This document shows positions 51,449-60,542 of a stretch of DNA of 64,000 bases, one piece after another; position 1 is the first letter of the stretch, and every line of letters starts with the position of its first letter. The stretch is taken from assembly GCF_039595935.1 (NCBI RefSeq), contig NZ_JBCNKR010000004.1, positions 1,549,001-1,613,000 on the forward strand, given 5' to 3'. The notes beneath the pieces were generated by a model that worked only from the letters and a program-made list of their open reading frames with translations, was not told the origin of the DNA and did not search any database. The DNA comes from Flavobacterium sp. GTDB taxonomy: Bacteria; Bacteroidota; Bacteroidia; Flavobacteriales; Flavobacteriaceae. Made by a program: the position numbers and the translations under genes.

Positions 51449-52114
51449 ATGATTAAAAGGATTCTTATTGCACTTACGCCATTTTTAGCTTTTTTAGGAA
51501 ATGCTCAAACAAATCAAAAAGTCAAGATTGATGAATTAGTTTCAAATTATATTAAAGAACTTCAAAGACAAAAAATAGATACAATATGTGTTTATCAAAG
51601 TTATTGTGTGGGGTCTATAATGACTTATGATGAACCTTTAATTGATGAAAAAGAAACCTGCACCGACGATTTGACCAACGAACCAGTTTATGTATTTTGG
51701 AAAGAAAATAAAAAAACATTTTTAACTAAAATTAATTACTGCTGGGAATTTTCTAAAATTGAGATTGCTAAAGATAATTTTTGGAAGATTTATAATTCAA
51801 ATAAAAAAATCATTAACGAAGAAAAAGTAATGCCTTATGAATATGAAACTTTTCAAAACTCCAAAAAAGTAAAATACACAAAGGTTGTTGACCATTCATG
51901 TCATCATAATTTCAGATTATTATTAAAAGGAAATACAATCGAAAAACGTTTTGATGAATTTGCCCTTCAGGAAAAAGATGAATACTCTCAAAAATCAAAC
52001 ATAAACTACAAACATAATATTAATTTAAAGAGCAAAATAATTGCTGATATTCTTGAAAAAATAACTTCAGAATCAAAAAAAAACGATACATTCAAAAAAA
52101 TAAAGTCTCATTAA
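51449..52114 (+). CDS. Secreted protein of unknown function
   Basis: 221 residues. A short signal peptide (MIKRILIALTPFLAFLGNAQ) is followed by a basic, Lys-rich protein with five or so scattered cysteines (ICVYQSYCVGS, ETCTDD, NYCWE, HSCHH). Disulfides in the periplasm or outside the cell are likely. I recognise no domain. It precedes the beta-propeller gene at 52140 by 25 bases. Confidence 0.6.
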   Translation: MIKRILIALTPFLAFLGNAQTNQKVKIDELVSNYIKELQRQKIDTICVYQSYCVGSIMTYDEPLIDEKETCTDDLTNEPVYVFWKENKKTFLTKINYCWEFSKIEIAKDNFWKIYNSNKKIINEEKVMPYEYETFQNSKKVKYTKVVDHSCHHNFRLLLKGNTIEKRFDEFALQEKDEYSQKSNINYKHNINLKSKIIADILEKITSESKKNDTFKKIKSH

Positions 52115-52139
52115 TAAAAGACTTTCAAAACAAAAATTC

Positions 52140-52976
52140 ATGGAAAAATTCACCTTAGAAATATTATTTCAAATCATCGGAATCGGTTCGGCATCAGGAT
52201 TATTTTACAATAATAATGCGCTTTATATTATTGGCGACAACAGCGGATTTTTATACGAATACAATATGCAGAATCAGCAGTTAAGCCAACATGCTTTAAT
52301 TGATAATCCGACGCAGAATATTCCGAAAAACTTAAAACCCGATTTTGAATCTCTTACACATCACAATGATACACTTTATGTTTTTGGTTCCGGCTCAACC
52401 GAAAACCGAAATAAAATGATAGAGTTTGATCTTAAATCAAAAACCATTTTACAAAAAAATAATTTAGTCGATTTATATGGCGTAATGCAGAATTTCGGAT
52501 CTATAAAACCCGAAGATTTCAATCTTGAAGGAGCAATTTTTGACGGCGAAAACTGGTATTTATTCAATCGCGGAAACGGAATTTCAAATAAAAACACCAT
52601 TTTTACCATTCATGCCAAAAGTCTTGGAGATGAATTTGCTTTAGTTGCCACCAATTATAAACTGCCAAAAATAAAAGGCGTTCGTTCCAGTTTTACCGAT
52701 GCTGTTTTGGTCGAAGATAAAATTTATTTTCTTTCTACTGCCGAAGACACAAAATCAACTTATGATGATGGCGAAATCTTAGGAAGTTTTATTGGAAGAA
52801 TTGATCTTAAAACCATGAAAATCGATTTTACTCAAAAAATAACTTCTACTAATAAATTTGAAGGCTTAACTTTTTACAAAAAAGAAAATAACAAAATTGA
52901 GTTTTTGCTTTGTGAGGATAATGATACGGAATTGTTGGAAACTAAGATTTTTAAATTGACTTTACCTGTTAAATAA
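52140..52976 (+). CDS. Beta-propeller-like protein of unknown function
   Basis: 278 residues. It has repeated short beta segments (LYIIGDNSGFLYEYN, TLYVFGSGS, WYLFNRGNG, IYFLSTAED, SFIGRIDLKTM) that look like blades of a propeller related to DUF6929/esterase-like phytase proteins. No signal peptide is evident, although the N-terminus is short and hydrophobic. It follows the secreted protein closely (25-base gap) and is followed by a repeat cluster. No catalytic residues can be assigned. Confidence 0.6.
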   Translation: MEKFTLEILFQIIGIGSASGLFYNNNALYIIGDNSGFLYEYNMQNQQLSQHALIDNPTQNIPKNLKPDFESLTHHNDTLYVFGSGSTENRNKMIEFDLKSKTILQKNNLVDLYGVMQNFGSIKPEDFNLEGAIFDGENWYLFNRGNGISNKNTIFTIHAKSLGDEFALVATNYKLPKIKGVRSSFTDAVLVEDKIYFLSTAEDTKSTYDDGEILGSFIGRIDLKTMKIDFTQKITSTNKFEGLTFYKKENNKIEFLLCEDNDTELLETKIFKLTLPVK

Positions 52977-52995
52977 GATATTAGCTTTGCGTAAT

Positions 52996-53060
52996 TCTTT
53001 GTGAATCTTTGCGGTAAAATTATAACACAGAGATTCGCAAAGGTTTTTCGCAAAAGGTTC
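52996..53060. repeat. CTTTGTGAATC word-repeat hairpin
   Basis: TTCTTTGTGAATCTTTGCGG faces CACAGAGATTCGCAAAGG words. The same words occur at 14583-14660. Confidence 0.5.
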
Positions 53061-53087
53061 ACAAAAAATTTCGATTCCAGTAGTAAC

Positions 53088-53186
53088 GTAGAGGCGCACA
53101 GCAGTGCGTCTCCGAAGAATGTAAAAATAATTGATGCCAAGATTGCGGATTTACGAGACGCTAGACGCACTGCTGTGCGTCTCTAC
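53088..53186. repeat. AGACGCACTGCTGTGCGTCT palindrome pair
   Basis: Arms at 53088-53111 and 53163-53186 are inverse copies with one mismatch, and each arm is itself a near palindrome, so it can form one long stem or two hairpins. No reading frame here looks real. Confidence 0.65.
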
Positions 53187-53304
53187 CATAAAACCTTTGT
53201 AACTTTGTTTCTTTGCAACTTTGAACCTTAAAAAAAAACTTTTTTTCACCCCCGTCCCAACCTTTTTATCTTTTTATCTCTCTTTATAAATAAAGACCAA
53301 CATT

Positions 53305-53841
53305 GTGATAAACGAAACGCTAATTTCTAACTGCAAAAAAATGAACCGAGATGCTCAGCGTCAGGTTTATGAGCACATGGCTCCGAAATTGTATCGCGTT
53401 TGCAAACGATACCTAAAGAAAGAAGAAGAAATTGAAGAAGCTCTGGCCGACGCTTTTTATACCATCTTCACAAAATTAGATCAGTTAAAGGAAGAAAAAG
53501 CCTTTGAAGCCTGGGCTAGAAAAATTGCCGTTAATTACTGTTTGGCTTCCATCAAGAAAAATACCAATTTCAACATGTATCTTGATGATGTAAAAGTGCT
53601 TTCACAACCTTTTACAGATGAAATGAACACATTAGAAGAAGAAGATTTACTTAATTTATTAAACCACATTCCGGATGGCTGTAAAACTGTCTTTAACCTT
53701 TTTGTTATTGAAGGTTTCGGTCACAAGGAAATAGCCGCAATGCTTAACATTTCTGAAGGTACTTCAAAATCGCAGTTAAATGCGGCTAAAACCAAACTAA
53801 AAGAACTGGTTAATAAATTATATTATCAAAAAGCAAAATAG
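53305..53841 (+). CDS. ECF-type RNA polymerase sigma factor
   Basis: 178 residues starting at GTG (MINETLISN). Region 2 reads VYEHMAPKLYRVCKRYLKKE...EALADAFYTIFTKL and region 4 GFGHKEIAAMLNISEGTSKSQLNAAK, the two domains of extracytoplasmic-function sigma factors. It directs RNA polymerase to promoters of stress or envelope genes. The next gene, 2 bases downstream, encodes an anti-sigma-like membrane protein, so the pair forms a signal cascade. Confidence 0.9.
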   Translation: MINETLISNCKKMNRDAQRQVYEHMAPKLYRVCKRYLKKEEEIEEALADAFYTIFTKLDQLKEEKAFEAWARKIAVNYCLASIKKNTNFNMYLDDVKVLSQPFTDEMNTLEEEDLLNLLNHIPDGCKTVFNLFVIEGFGHKEIAAMLNISEGTSKSQLNAAKTKLKELVNKLYYQKAK

Positions 53842-53843
53842 TC

Positions 53844-54812
53844 ATGGACAATCAAGATAAAATATTCAACAGATTTAAGGAAGCTGCAGATAATGCAGAA
53901 ACCAAAGATTTTCCGGGAATGGAAAAAGTCTGGTCGCGCCTAGAAGATAAACTCGACAGAAAAGAAGATAAAAAAACAATTTCACTTTGGAAAAAAATCG
54001 CAGTCGCCGCTTCGCTTTTATTAGTAATCTCTTTAGGGTATCAATTTTTAAAAACGGACAAAAAAGCAATTATCGAAACGCCAAAAGTTGTGGTTAATGA
54101 AAATGAAACAATCAAAAATACTAATTCAGAAAAAACCAAAGATGTCGTTTCATCAGATTCACAATTAGTTCCAAAAGAAGAAGCGGTTAAAATTCTTGAA
54201 AAACAAAGTATACCAGAAGAACAGGTTGCTGTTCAGGAAATTACATCTGCCGCTCCTAATGCCATGTTTGAACCTATAGCAGACAAAAAAGCCAGCGCAG
54301 AATCAATTGCTCCCGCTGTAGCTTCTGCGCCTGTACAAGATGATTATGAAGCAGATAAAGTTGCTTATTCTAAAGAAGATTCAAACTCTGAAATAGAATA
54401 TAAAGCTAAAGAAAGAGAATCTGCTAAAGTTGCTTTAGCGGCAAAACAATCCTCTGCAAGAGCTAAAAAAAGTGCACCACTAGTTATTCTTAACGGAAAT
54501 GCAATGGCACACAGCGATGATGTCAAAAAGGATAAAATGATGCAGTCAGAAATGACAAATCTTGAACCTGAAAATGTAGAATCGCTGGTAATTTTAGATG
54601 AGCCTTTATACATTATCGACGGTATTTATTATTCTGAAAATGATTTATTTGGAAATAATCCAACGAGTCCTTACGCGCCTTTAGACAAACAAGACATTAA
54701 AACAATAACCATTTTACAAGATCTTGAAGCCACTTCAAAATATGGTGAAAGGGGGAAAAAAGGAGTTGTAATCATTACGACTAAAACAGGAAAACCAGCT
54801 CCGAAAAAATAA
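53844..54812 (+). CDS. Anti-sigma-factor-like membrane protein with C-terminal TonB plug-like domain
   Basis: 322 residues. The N-terminus (about 1-45) is cytoplasmic and charged, with a single helix near 48-66 (KKIAVAASLLLVISLGYQFL), as in anti-sigma factors of ECF systems. A long Lys/Glu/Ala/Pro-rich linker follows. The last ~75 residues read EPLYIIDGIYYSENDLFG, IKTITILQDLEATSKYGERG and KKGVVIITTK, a fragment of the TonB receptor plug seen without a barrel. The same fragment recurs in the next gene. It lies 2 bases after the sigma factor gene. Confidence 0.7.
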   Translation: MDNQDKIFNRFKEAADNAETKDFPGMEKVWSRLEDKLDRKEDKKTISLWKKIAVAASLLLVISLGYQFLKTDKKAIIETPKVVVNENETIKNTNSEKTKDVVSSDSQLVPKEEAVKILEKQSIPEEQVAVQEITSAAPNAMFEPIADKKASAESIAPAVASAPVQDDYEADKVAYSKEDSNSEIEYKAKERESAKVALAAKQSSARAKKSAPLVILNGNAMAHSDDVKKDKMMQSEMTNLEPENVESLVILDEPLYIIDGIYYSENDLFGNNPTSPYAPLDKQDIKTITILQDLEATSKYGERGKKGVVIITTKTGKPAPKK

Positions 54813-54818
54813 TCCTAA

Positions 54819-54849
54819 GCTTTGTCAAAGTCTGCAGCTTTGACAAAGC
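54819..54849. repeat. CTTTGTCAAAG palindrome, copy 2 (divergent loop)
   Basis: GCTTTGTCAAAG (54819-54830) and CTTTGACAAAGC (54838-54849) are perfect 12-base arms around TCTGCAG. Confidence 0.6.
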
Positions 54850-54883
54850 AAAATCCGAACATTAATTCTTAAAACTTACTATC

Positions 54884-57040
54884 ATGAAAAGTCTAAAACT
54901 TATTTCATCAGCCATTGCTATGCTTATATGTTTCATAAGCTTTGCACAAGAAAGAACCATTACAGGAATTGTTACAGATAAATTTAATACAGCACTACCA
55001 GGCGTTACGGTGCTAATTAAAGGCACTAAAAAAAATACCCAAACTGATTTTGATGGAAAATATACGATTCAAACCCAAAAAGGAGATATTCTTGTTTTCA
55101 CTTTCATCGGATACGAAAATCAATCTGTAGAAGTAAAAGATAAAAGTGTGATTAATGTTACTATGCAGGAAGCTTATCAAAATTTACAAGAAGTTGTTGT
55201 TACAAGTTATGGCTCAAGTGATTCTGAATATGAAGACCGAAGTTATGCCCGCGCTGAAAGAAGAAGAGAGAAAAAAGAAAAATCAAAGGAAAAAGTAGCG
55301 GGAGTTCAAATTCAAAACAATGTTCAATATACTGCCATACCAAGTCAGAGTGTGGCAATACGCGGAATTACATCTGTTTCTCCAAAAAATGAACCATTGT
55401 ATATTATTGACGGAGTTCCTGCAAAAGCCAATCAAATGGCAAAAATTAATCCGAATGACATTGATAATGTTTCGGTTTTAAAAGATCAGGCAGCAACTTC
55501 GGTTTATGGAAATAAAGCTTCAAATGGCGTTGTTGTAATTTCGACTAAAAATGAAATCTATAAAAACCTTTCAGAAAAAGAATTGGATAAAAAATTAAAA
55601 ATTACTCCTATACCAACAGAACCAAATCAGGAAGATTATGATTCTTTTGTGGAAAATGCTTTTGAAAGTCCAAAAACAGCACCGCTTTCTACTTTTTCTA
55701 TTGATGTTGATAATGCTTCATATACTAATATCAGACGTTTTTTAAACAACGGTCAAGAAGTTCCAAAAGATGCTGTTCGTGTGGAAGAAATGGTGAATTT
55801 CTTTAAATACACTTATCCGCAGCCAAAAAACGAACATCCATTTTCTATCAATACTGAAGTAAGTGATTCACCTTGGAATTCGAACACTAAAATTCTAAAA
55901 ATTGGTTTACAGGGAAAAAATATTCCAACCGAAGATTTGCCAGCTTCAAATTTGGTCTTTTTAATTGACGTTTCAGGTTCAATGAGCGACATGAATAAAC
56001 TGCCTTTATTAAAACAATCTTTAAAAATATTGGTAAACGCATTAAGAGCTAAAGATAAAGTGGCCATTGTGGTTTATGCGGGCGCTGCTGGAATGGTTTT
56101 ACCTCCAACTTCCGGAGATGAGAAAAAAACTATTGTTGATGCCTTAGATAAATTACAATCTGGCGGAAGCACGGCTGGCGGAGCAGGAATTGAACTCGCT
56201 TACAAAACTGCTGCAGAAAATTTCATAAAAGGGGGAAACAATCGTGTGATTCTGGCTACCGATGGTGATTTTAATGTGGGAAGTTCTTCCAATTCTGATA
56301 TGGAAAAATTAATCGAAGAAAAAAGAAAAACTGGTGTTTTCTTAACTTGTTTAGGTTACGGAATGGGAAATTACAAAGACAGCAAAATGGAAATTCTTGC
56401 CGATAAAGGAAACGGAAATTATGCTTATATCGATAACATTCATGAGGCCAATCGTTTTCTTGGAAAAGAATTTAAAGGTTCAATGTTTGCTATTGCGAAA
56501 GATGTAAAAATCCAGATTGAATTTAATCCGAAACAAGTTCAGGCATATCGATTGATTGGTTATGAAAACAGAAAACTTCGCCCGGAAGATTTTAAAAATG
56601 ACGCAATCGACGCCGGAGAATTAGGAAGTAATCATACCGTTACGGCTTTGTATGAAATTATTCCGGCTGGTGTAAAAAGCGATTATTTAAACGTTCAGCC
56701 AGATGATTTGAAATACACTAAAACCGAAACAAGTTCAAACAATTACAACGGAGAGCTGGCGACCATAAAATTCCGTTATAAAAAACCTGACGGGGATAAA
56801 AGCATCGAAATGGTTCAGATAATCAACAACAGATCGGTTAGTTTAGATAAAGCAAGTGATGATTTTAAATTTAGTACAGCCGTGGCTTGGTTTGGATTAA
56901 AACTAAGAGACTCAAAATTAATTACTCAAAAATCATCTGAAGATATTCTCGAATTAGCACAACAAGGAATTTCATACGATAAAGGAGGCTACAAAGCTGA
57001 ATTTATTCGTCTTATTGAAACTTCTGAAGAATATAATTAA
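54884..57040 (+). CDS. VWA (YfbK-like) protein with carboxypeptidase-regulatory and TonB plug-like N-terminus
   Basis: 718 residues. A signal peptide (MKSLKLISSAIAMLICFISF), a CarboxypepD_reg-like domain (about 24-100, ITGIVTDKFNTALPGVTVLI), then a TonB plug-like domain (about 103-222, EPLYIIDGVPAKANQMAKI and SVLKDQAATSVYGNKASNGV). The YfbK-like region begins near 257 (TFSIDVDNASYTNIRRFLNN), and the VWA domain holds a complete MIDAS site, LIDVSGSMSD. It is an outer-membrane or surface protein of a known mosaic type in Bacteroidota. It follows the sigma/anti-sigma pair by 71 bases and may be its target. Confidence 0.85.
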   Translation: MKSLKLISSAIAMLICFISFAQERTITGIVTDKFNTALPGVTVLIKGTKKNTQTDFDGKYTIQTQKGDILVFTFIGYENQSVEVKDKSVINVTMQEAYQNLQEVVVTSYGSSDSEYEDRSYARAERRREKKEKSKEKVAGVQIQNNVQYTAIPSQSVAIRGITSVSPKNEPLYIIDGVPAKANQMAKINPNDIDNVSVLKDQAATSVYGNKASNGVVVISTKNEIYKNLSEKELDKKLKITPIPTEPNQEDYDSFVENAFESPKTAPLSTFSIDVDNASYTNIRRFLNNGQEVPKDAVRVEEMVNFFKYTYPQPKNEHPFSINTEVSDSPWNSNTKILKIGLQGKNIPTEDLPASNLVFLIDVSGSMSDMNKLPLLKQSLKILVNALRAKDKVAIVVYAGAAGMVLPPTSGDEKKTIVDALDKLQSGGSTAGGAGIELAYKTAAENFIKGGNNRVILATDGDFNVGSSSNSDMEKLIEEKRKTGVFLTCLGYGMGNYKDSKMEILADKGNGNYAYIDNIHEANRFLGKEFKGSMFAIAKDVKIQIEFNPKQVQAYRLIGYENRKLRPEDFKNDAIDAGELGSNHTVTALYEIIPAGVKSDYLNVQPDDLKYTKTETSSNNYNGELATIKFRYKKPDGDKSIEMVQIINNRSVSLDKASDDFKFSTAVAWFGLKLRDSKLITQKSSEDILELAQQGISYDKGGYKAEFIRLIETSEEYN

Positions 57041-57094
57041 TAAATATTTATTTACATTTGGCTTTTAATCGAATCATTAATTTTTAATAAACGT

Positions 57095-57682
57095 ATGAAT
57101 CCAATTTTAAGCCAAAATCTTTTTTTAGTTAAAGAACATATCGGAATGTTTAAAGCCTCAAACAATTATGACATTTATGATCCGCAGAGCAATCAAATAA
57201 TTATGAATTGCCGAGAAAACAATTTGGGTTTCTTTACTAAAATACTTCGTTTTACTGATTATAAAAGAGCAACGCCTTTTAATATTGATATTACAACAGC
57301 TTCTGGAGAAAAATTAATTTCTGTAAAAAGAGGAATTGCCATTTTCCGTTCGACTGTTGAAGTCTTTGATGAAAAAGACAGGTTAATTGGAACTTTTAAA
57401 CAAAAATTTTTCTCGTTTGGAGGAAGATTTGAAATTTTAGATAAAAATGACAAACCTGCTGCAACATTGCAAGGAAAGTGGACAGGATGGGATTTTAAAT
57501 TTTCTCATGAAAATAAACAACTTGCTCAGGTAAGTAAAAAATGGGCAGGATTAGGAAAAGAGTTTTTTACAAGTGCTGATAATTATGTACTTCAAATTGA
57601 AGATACTGTAGCAGCAGACAGTCCGCTTAGACAATTAATTCTGGCTGCCGTAATGTGTATCGACATGGTTTTGAAAGAATAA
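57095..57682 (+). CDS. Phospholipid-scramblase/LURP-one-like protein
   Basis: 195 residues forming a compact beta-rich domain. The segments YDIYDPQSNQIIMNCREN, RGIAIFRSTVEVFDEKDRLIG and FFSFGGRFEILDKNDKPAATL, with a C-terminal hydrophobic helix (LRQLILAAVMCIDMVLKE), resemble the scramblase/LURP-one (tubby-like) fold. In bacteria such proteins have no clear function. No signal peptide. Its gene stands 54 bases after the VWA gene. Confidence 0.75.
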   Translation: MNPILSQNLFLVKEHIGMFKASNNYDIYDPQSNQIIMNCRENNLGFFTKILRFTDYKRATPFNIDITTASGEKLISVKRGIAIFRSTVEVFDEKDRLIGTFKQKFFSFGGRFEILDKNDKPAATLQGKWTGWDFKFSHENKQLAQVSKKWAGLGKEFFTSADNYVLQIEDTVAADSPLRQLILAAVMCIDMVLKE

Positions 57683-57795
57683 TAAAGTTGTTAAACTTAG
57701 ATTAAGAAAACACCCGAAAGCATTATTTTAGTTTGCAAAAGCTTTATTTTTGTTAGACTTAAAATAATGCTTTCTGCATTTCTAAAAAATAAATC

Positions 57796-58512
57796 ATGAC
57801 AGACTTAAAAAATAAAAATGCGTTCATTACCGGCGCTGGTAAAGGAATTGGTAAAGCCGCTGCAATTGCTTTAGCAAAAGAAGGTGTAAACGTAATTTTA
57901 GTTTCAAGAACTCAGGCTGACGTTGACAATCTTGCTGCTGAAATCAACAAACTGGGGGTGAAATCTCTGGCTTTATCTGCCGATGTTTCGGATATTAATT
58001 CTATAAATAATGCAGTTGAAAAAGCTTTAGCCGAATTTAAACATATAGACATTTTAATTAACAGTGCCGGAATTGCTTCTTTTGCAAAATTCTTGGATTT
58101 AGAACCTGCCAACTGGGAAAAAATTATTCAGGTTAATTTAATGGGAACGTATTATACAACTCGTGCTATTATCCCAAATATGATTGAAAGACAAACGGGA
58201 GATATTATCAACATTTCTTCAACTGCCGGTTTAAACGGAAATGCGATGACAAGTGCTTACAGTGCTTCTAAATTTGCTGTTTTAGGTTTAACAGATTCTT
58301 TGATGCAGGAAATGAGAAAACACAATATACGTGTTACGGCTTTAACGCCAAGTACAGTTGCAACTGATATGGCAATTGATTTAAACTTAACTGACGGAAA
58401 TCCTGAAAAAGTAATGCAGTCTGAAGATATGGCTGATTTAATCATTGCGCAGTTAAAATTAAACCGTAGAGTTTTTATCAAAAACAGCAGTATTTGGTCT
58501 ACTAATCCTTAA
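57796..58512 (+). CDS. Short-chain dehydrogenase/reductase (3-ketoacyl-ACP-reductase-like)
   Basis: 238 residues. The N-terminal cofactor motif [11 protein letters not shown] (about 13-23), DILINSAG (NAG-type motif), the catalytic Ser in NISSTAGL and the catalytic Y-x3-K in YSASKFA are all present, so it is a complete classical SDR. The best-known members reduce 3-ketoacyl-ACP, but the substrate cannot be fixed by eye. A palindromic terminator follows. Confidence 0.87.
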   Translation: MTDLKNKNAFITGAGKGIGKAAAIALAKEGVNVILVSRTQADVDNLAAEINKLGVKSLALSADVSDINSINNAVEKALAEFKHIDILINSAGIASFAKFLDLEPANWEKIIQVNLMGTYYTTRAIIPNMIERQTGDIINISSTAGLNGNAMTSAYSASKFAVLGLTDSLMQEMRKHNIRVTALTPSTVATDMAIDLNLTDGNPEKVMQSEDMADLIIAQLKLNRRVFIKNSSIWSTNP

Positions 58513-58528
58513 AAAACATTTCTCTGAC

Positions 58529-58561
58529 AACTTTGTCAAAGTTTAAAACTTTGACAAAGTT
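58529..58561. terminator. CTTTGTCAAAG palindrome, copy 3
   Basis: A perfect 33-base palindrome (AACTTTGTCAAAGTTT around one A). It follows the SDR gene; same sequence as copy 4 at 59160-59192. Confidence 0.65.
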
Positions 58562-58586
58562 CCTAACAGCCTTAACATAAAATCAA

Positions 58587-59096
58587 ATGGAACAATATTT
58601 AAGACAATTAATAGCGATAGAATTCACAGATAAGAAGGAACTTTTTACAGGATTTCTTATTGATTATTCTGACGACTGGATTTTACTTCGAAACAATCCT
58701 GTTGATTATATTTTGGATGGTTATGTAATTCTGAAAAATAAAAATATTGAAGCTGTTCATAGAGATCAGGATTTGGCTTTTACAGAAAAAGTAATTCGTT
58801 TAAAAGGTTTAAAAACAAATTCTGAAGATATTATTCCAATTAGGGATTTGAATTCAATTTTAAGTTTTATCAACAATCAACATGGCATTTTTCAGATTTC
58901 TAAAAAGTCTGCAAAGTCAGCTTATTTAGGAAAATTAATTTCTTTGACAGATGAAGAACTTACAATAGATTTTCTGGATACCAGAGGTCAGTTTGGCGGC
59001 GAATTGAGTTTTAATCCCGAAAAAATCAGAGTTATAGAATTTGATACGGATTATATTAATTCTTTGAAATTAGTCATTCCTGAGAATCAGAAATAG
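58587..59096 (+). CDS. Conserved-looking cytosolic protein with Sm-like N-terminus
   Basis: 169 residues, no signal peptide and no membrane helix. The first ~55 residues (LIAIEFTDKKELFTGFLIDY, DDWILLRNNPVDYILDGY) look like two or three beta strands of an Sm-like barrel, repeated more weakly in the second half (YLGKLISLTDEELTIDFLD). It might bind RNA, but no Hfq-type motif is present. It lies between two palindromes. Confidence 0.55.
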   Translation: MEQYLRQLIAIEFTDKKELFTGFLIDYSDDWILLRNNPVDYILDGYVILKNKNIEAVHRDQDLAFTEKVIRLKGLKTNSEDIIPIRDLNSILSFINNQHGIFQISKKSAKSAYLGKLISLTDEELTIDFLDTRGQFGGELSFNPEKIRVIEFDTDYINSLKLVIPENQK

Positions 59097-59109
59097 AATT
59101 TTGATAATT

Positions 59110-59137
59110 AAAAAGCCCTTTTTACAAAGGGCTTTTT
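59110..59137 (+). terminator. Intrinsic terminator of the 169-residue protein gene
   Basis: AAAAAGCCCTTT (59110-59121), loop TTAC, AAAGGGCTTTTT (59126-59137). Confidence 0.85.
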
Positions 59138-59159
59138 TTGTCATTCATGTAACGATTAG

Positions 59160-59192
59160 AACTTTGTCAAAGTTTAAAACTTTGACAAAGTT
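59160..59192. terminator. CTTTGTCAAAG palindrome, copy 4
   Basis: The same 33-base palindrome as at 58529, here next to the end of mtaB. Confidence 0.65.
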
Positions 59193-59207
59193 AAAACTCT
59201 ATATCTT

Positions 59208-60542
59208 TTACGCTTCTGCCAGCTTATTTACAAACTCCATACGCACACTTCCGTCTTCATCAATTTTAGTTAAATTAATTTCGTGCAAAGTATTTATCAA
59301 TTCAGGATTCCACGGAGTTTTTACTTTTACGTAGTTTTCGGTAAAACCATGAATATAACCTTCTTTATTTTCACTTTCAAAAAGAACCGTTCTGTTGGTT
59401 CCTAATTGACTTTCGTAAAAAGCACGACGTTTTTTAACCGATAAACCTCTAAGCATTTTGCTTCGTTTTGCCCTAACATTTGCCGGAACAACTCCTTCCA
59501 TATTCGCCGCTTCCGTATTGTCTCTTTCAGAATAAGTGAAAACGTGCAGATAAGAAATATCCATTTCGTTTAAGAAATGATACGTTTCTAAGAAATGTTC
59601 GTCTGTTTCACCAGGGAAACCAACAATTACGTCGACACCAATACAAGCGTGCGGCATGACTTCGCGAATTTTATTTACACGGTCTGTATAAACTTCGCGC
59701 AGGTAACGACGTTTCATTAATTTTAAAATATCGTTGCTTCCTGATTGTAATGGAATATGAAAATGCGGTACAAAAGTTCTGCTTTTTGAAACAAAATCTA
59801 TCGTTTCGTTTTTCAATAAATTAGGTTCTATAGATGAAATTCTAAGACGCTCAATTCCGTCTACTTTATCTAAAGCCTGAACTAAATCCAGAAAAGTATG
59901 TTCGTGTTTTTTATTTCCGAACTCCCCTTTTCCGTAATCTCCAATATTTACTCCGGTTAAAACAATTTCACGGATATTTTGTTCTGAGATTTCTTTGGCA
60001 TTTTTTAAGACATTTTCTAAAGCATCACTTCTTGAAATTCCTCTTGCCAGTGGAATTGTACAATAGGTACATTTATAATCGCATCCGTCCTGAACTTTTA
60101 AGAAAGCACGTGTACGATCGCCAATTGAGTAACTTCCAACGTAAAAATCAGCTTCGGCAATTTCGCATGAGTGCACTTCACCCATATCGTTTTTGCTCAA
60201 ATCATGAATATAATCGGTGATTTTGAATTTTTCTGTAGCTCCCAAAACCAAATCAACGCCATCAACTGCGGCCAATTCTTCTGGTTTTAACTGAGCATAA
60301 CATCCAACAGCGGCAACAAAAGCTTTATCATTAAGTTTCATTGCTTTTTTTACAACCTGCTTAAACTGCTTATCAGCATTCTCTGTTACAGAACAGGTAT
60401 TGATAACGTATATATCGGCAATTTCCTCAAAATCAACACGATCAAAACCTTCATCCTGAAAGTTTCTCGCAATTGTGGATGTTTCTGAGAAATTCAGTTT
60501 GCAGCCAAGTGTATAAAAAGCAACTTTTTTTCTATTTTCCAT
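59208..60542 (-). CDS. mtaB: tRNA t6A37 methylthiotransferase MtaB
   Basis: 444 residues. The first iron-sulfur cluster cysteines appear in TLGCKLNFSET, INTCSVTENADKQ and VGCYAQLKP, the radical-SAM C-x3-C-x2-C in DGCDYKCTYCTIPLARG, and a TRAM-like domain closes the protein (IHGFTENYVKVKTPW). The enzyme turns t6A37 into ms2t6A37 in tRNAs reading ANN codons. The choice of MtaB over MiaB/RimO rests on the N-terminal TLGCKLN and the pattern GDYGKGE. It has its own promoter (60604-60611). Confidence 0.92.
   Translation of the reverse strand: MENRKKVAFYTLGCKLNFSETSTIARNFQDEGFDRVDFEEIADIYVINTCSVTENADKQFKQVVKKAMKLNDKAFVAAVGCYAQLKPEELAAVDGVDLVLGATEKFKITDYIHDLSKNDMGEVHSCEIAEADFYVGSYSIGDRTRAFLKVQDGCDYKCTYCTIPLARGISRSDALENVLKNAKEISEQNIREIVLTGVNIGDYGKGEFGNKKHEHTFLDLVQALDKVDGIERLRISSIEPNLLKNETIDFVSKSRTFVPHFHIPLQSGSNDILKLMKRRYLREVYTDRVNKIREVMPHACIGVDVIVGFPGETDEHFLETYHFLNEMDISYLHVFTYSERDNTEAANMEGVVPANVRAKRSKMLRGLSVKKRRAFYESQLGTNRTVLFESENKEGYIHGFTENYVKVKTPWNPELINTLHEINLTKIDEDGSVRMEFVNKLAEA

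Noticed and set aside
53001..53231. A 76-residue reading frame after the propeller gene
   Set aside because: It runs through word repeats and a palindromic repeat, and its product is low in meaning; no promoter or start signal supports it.
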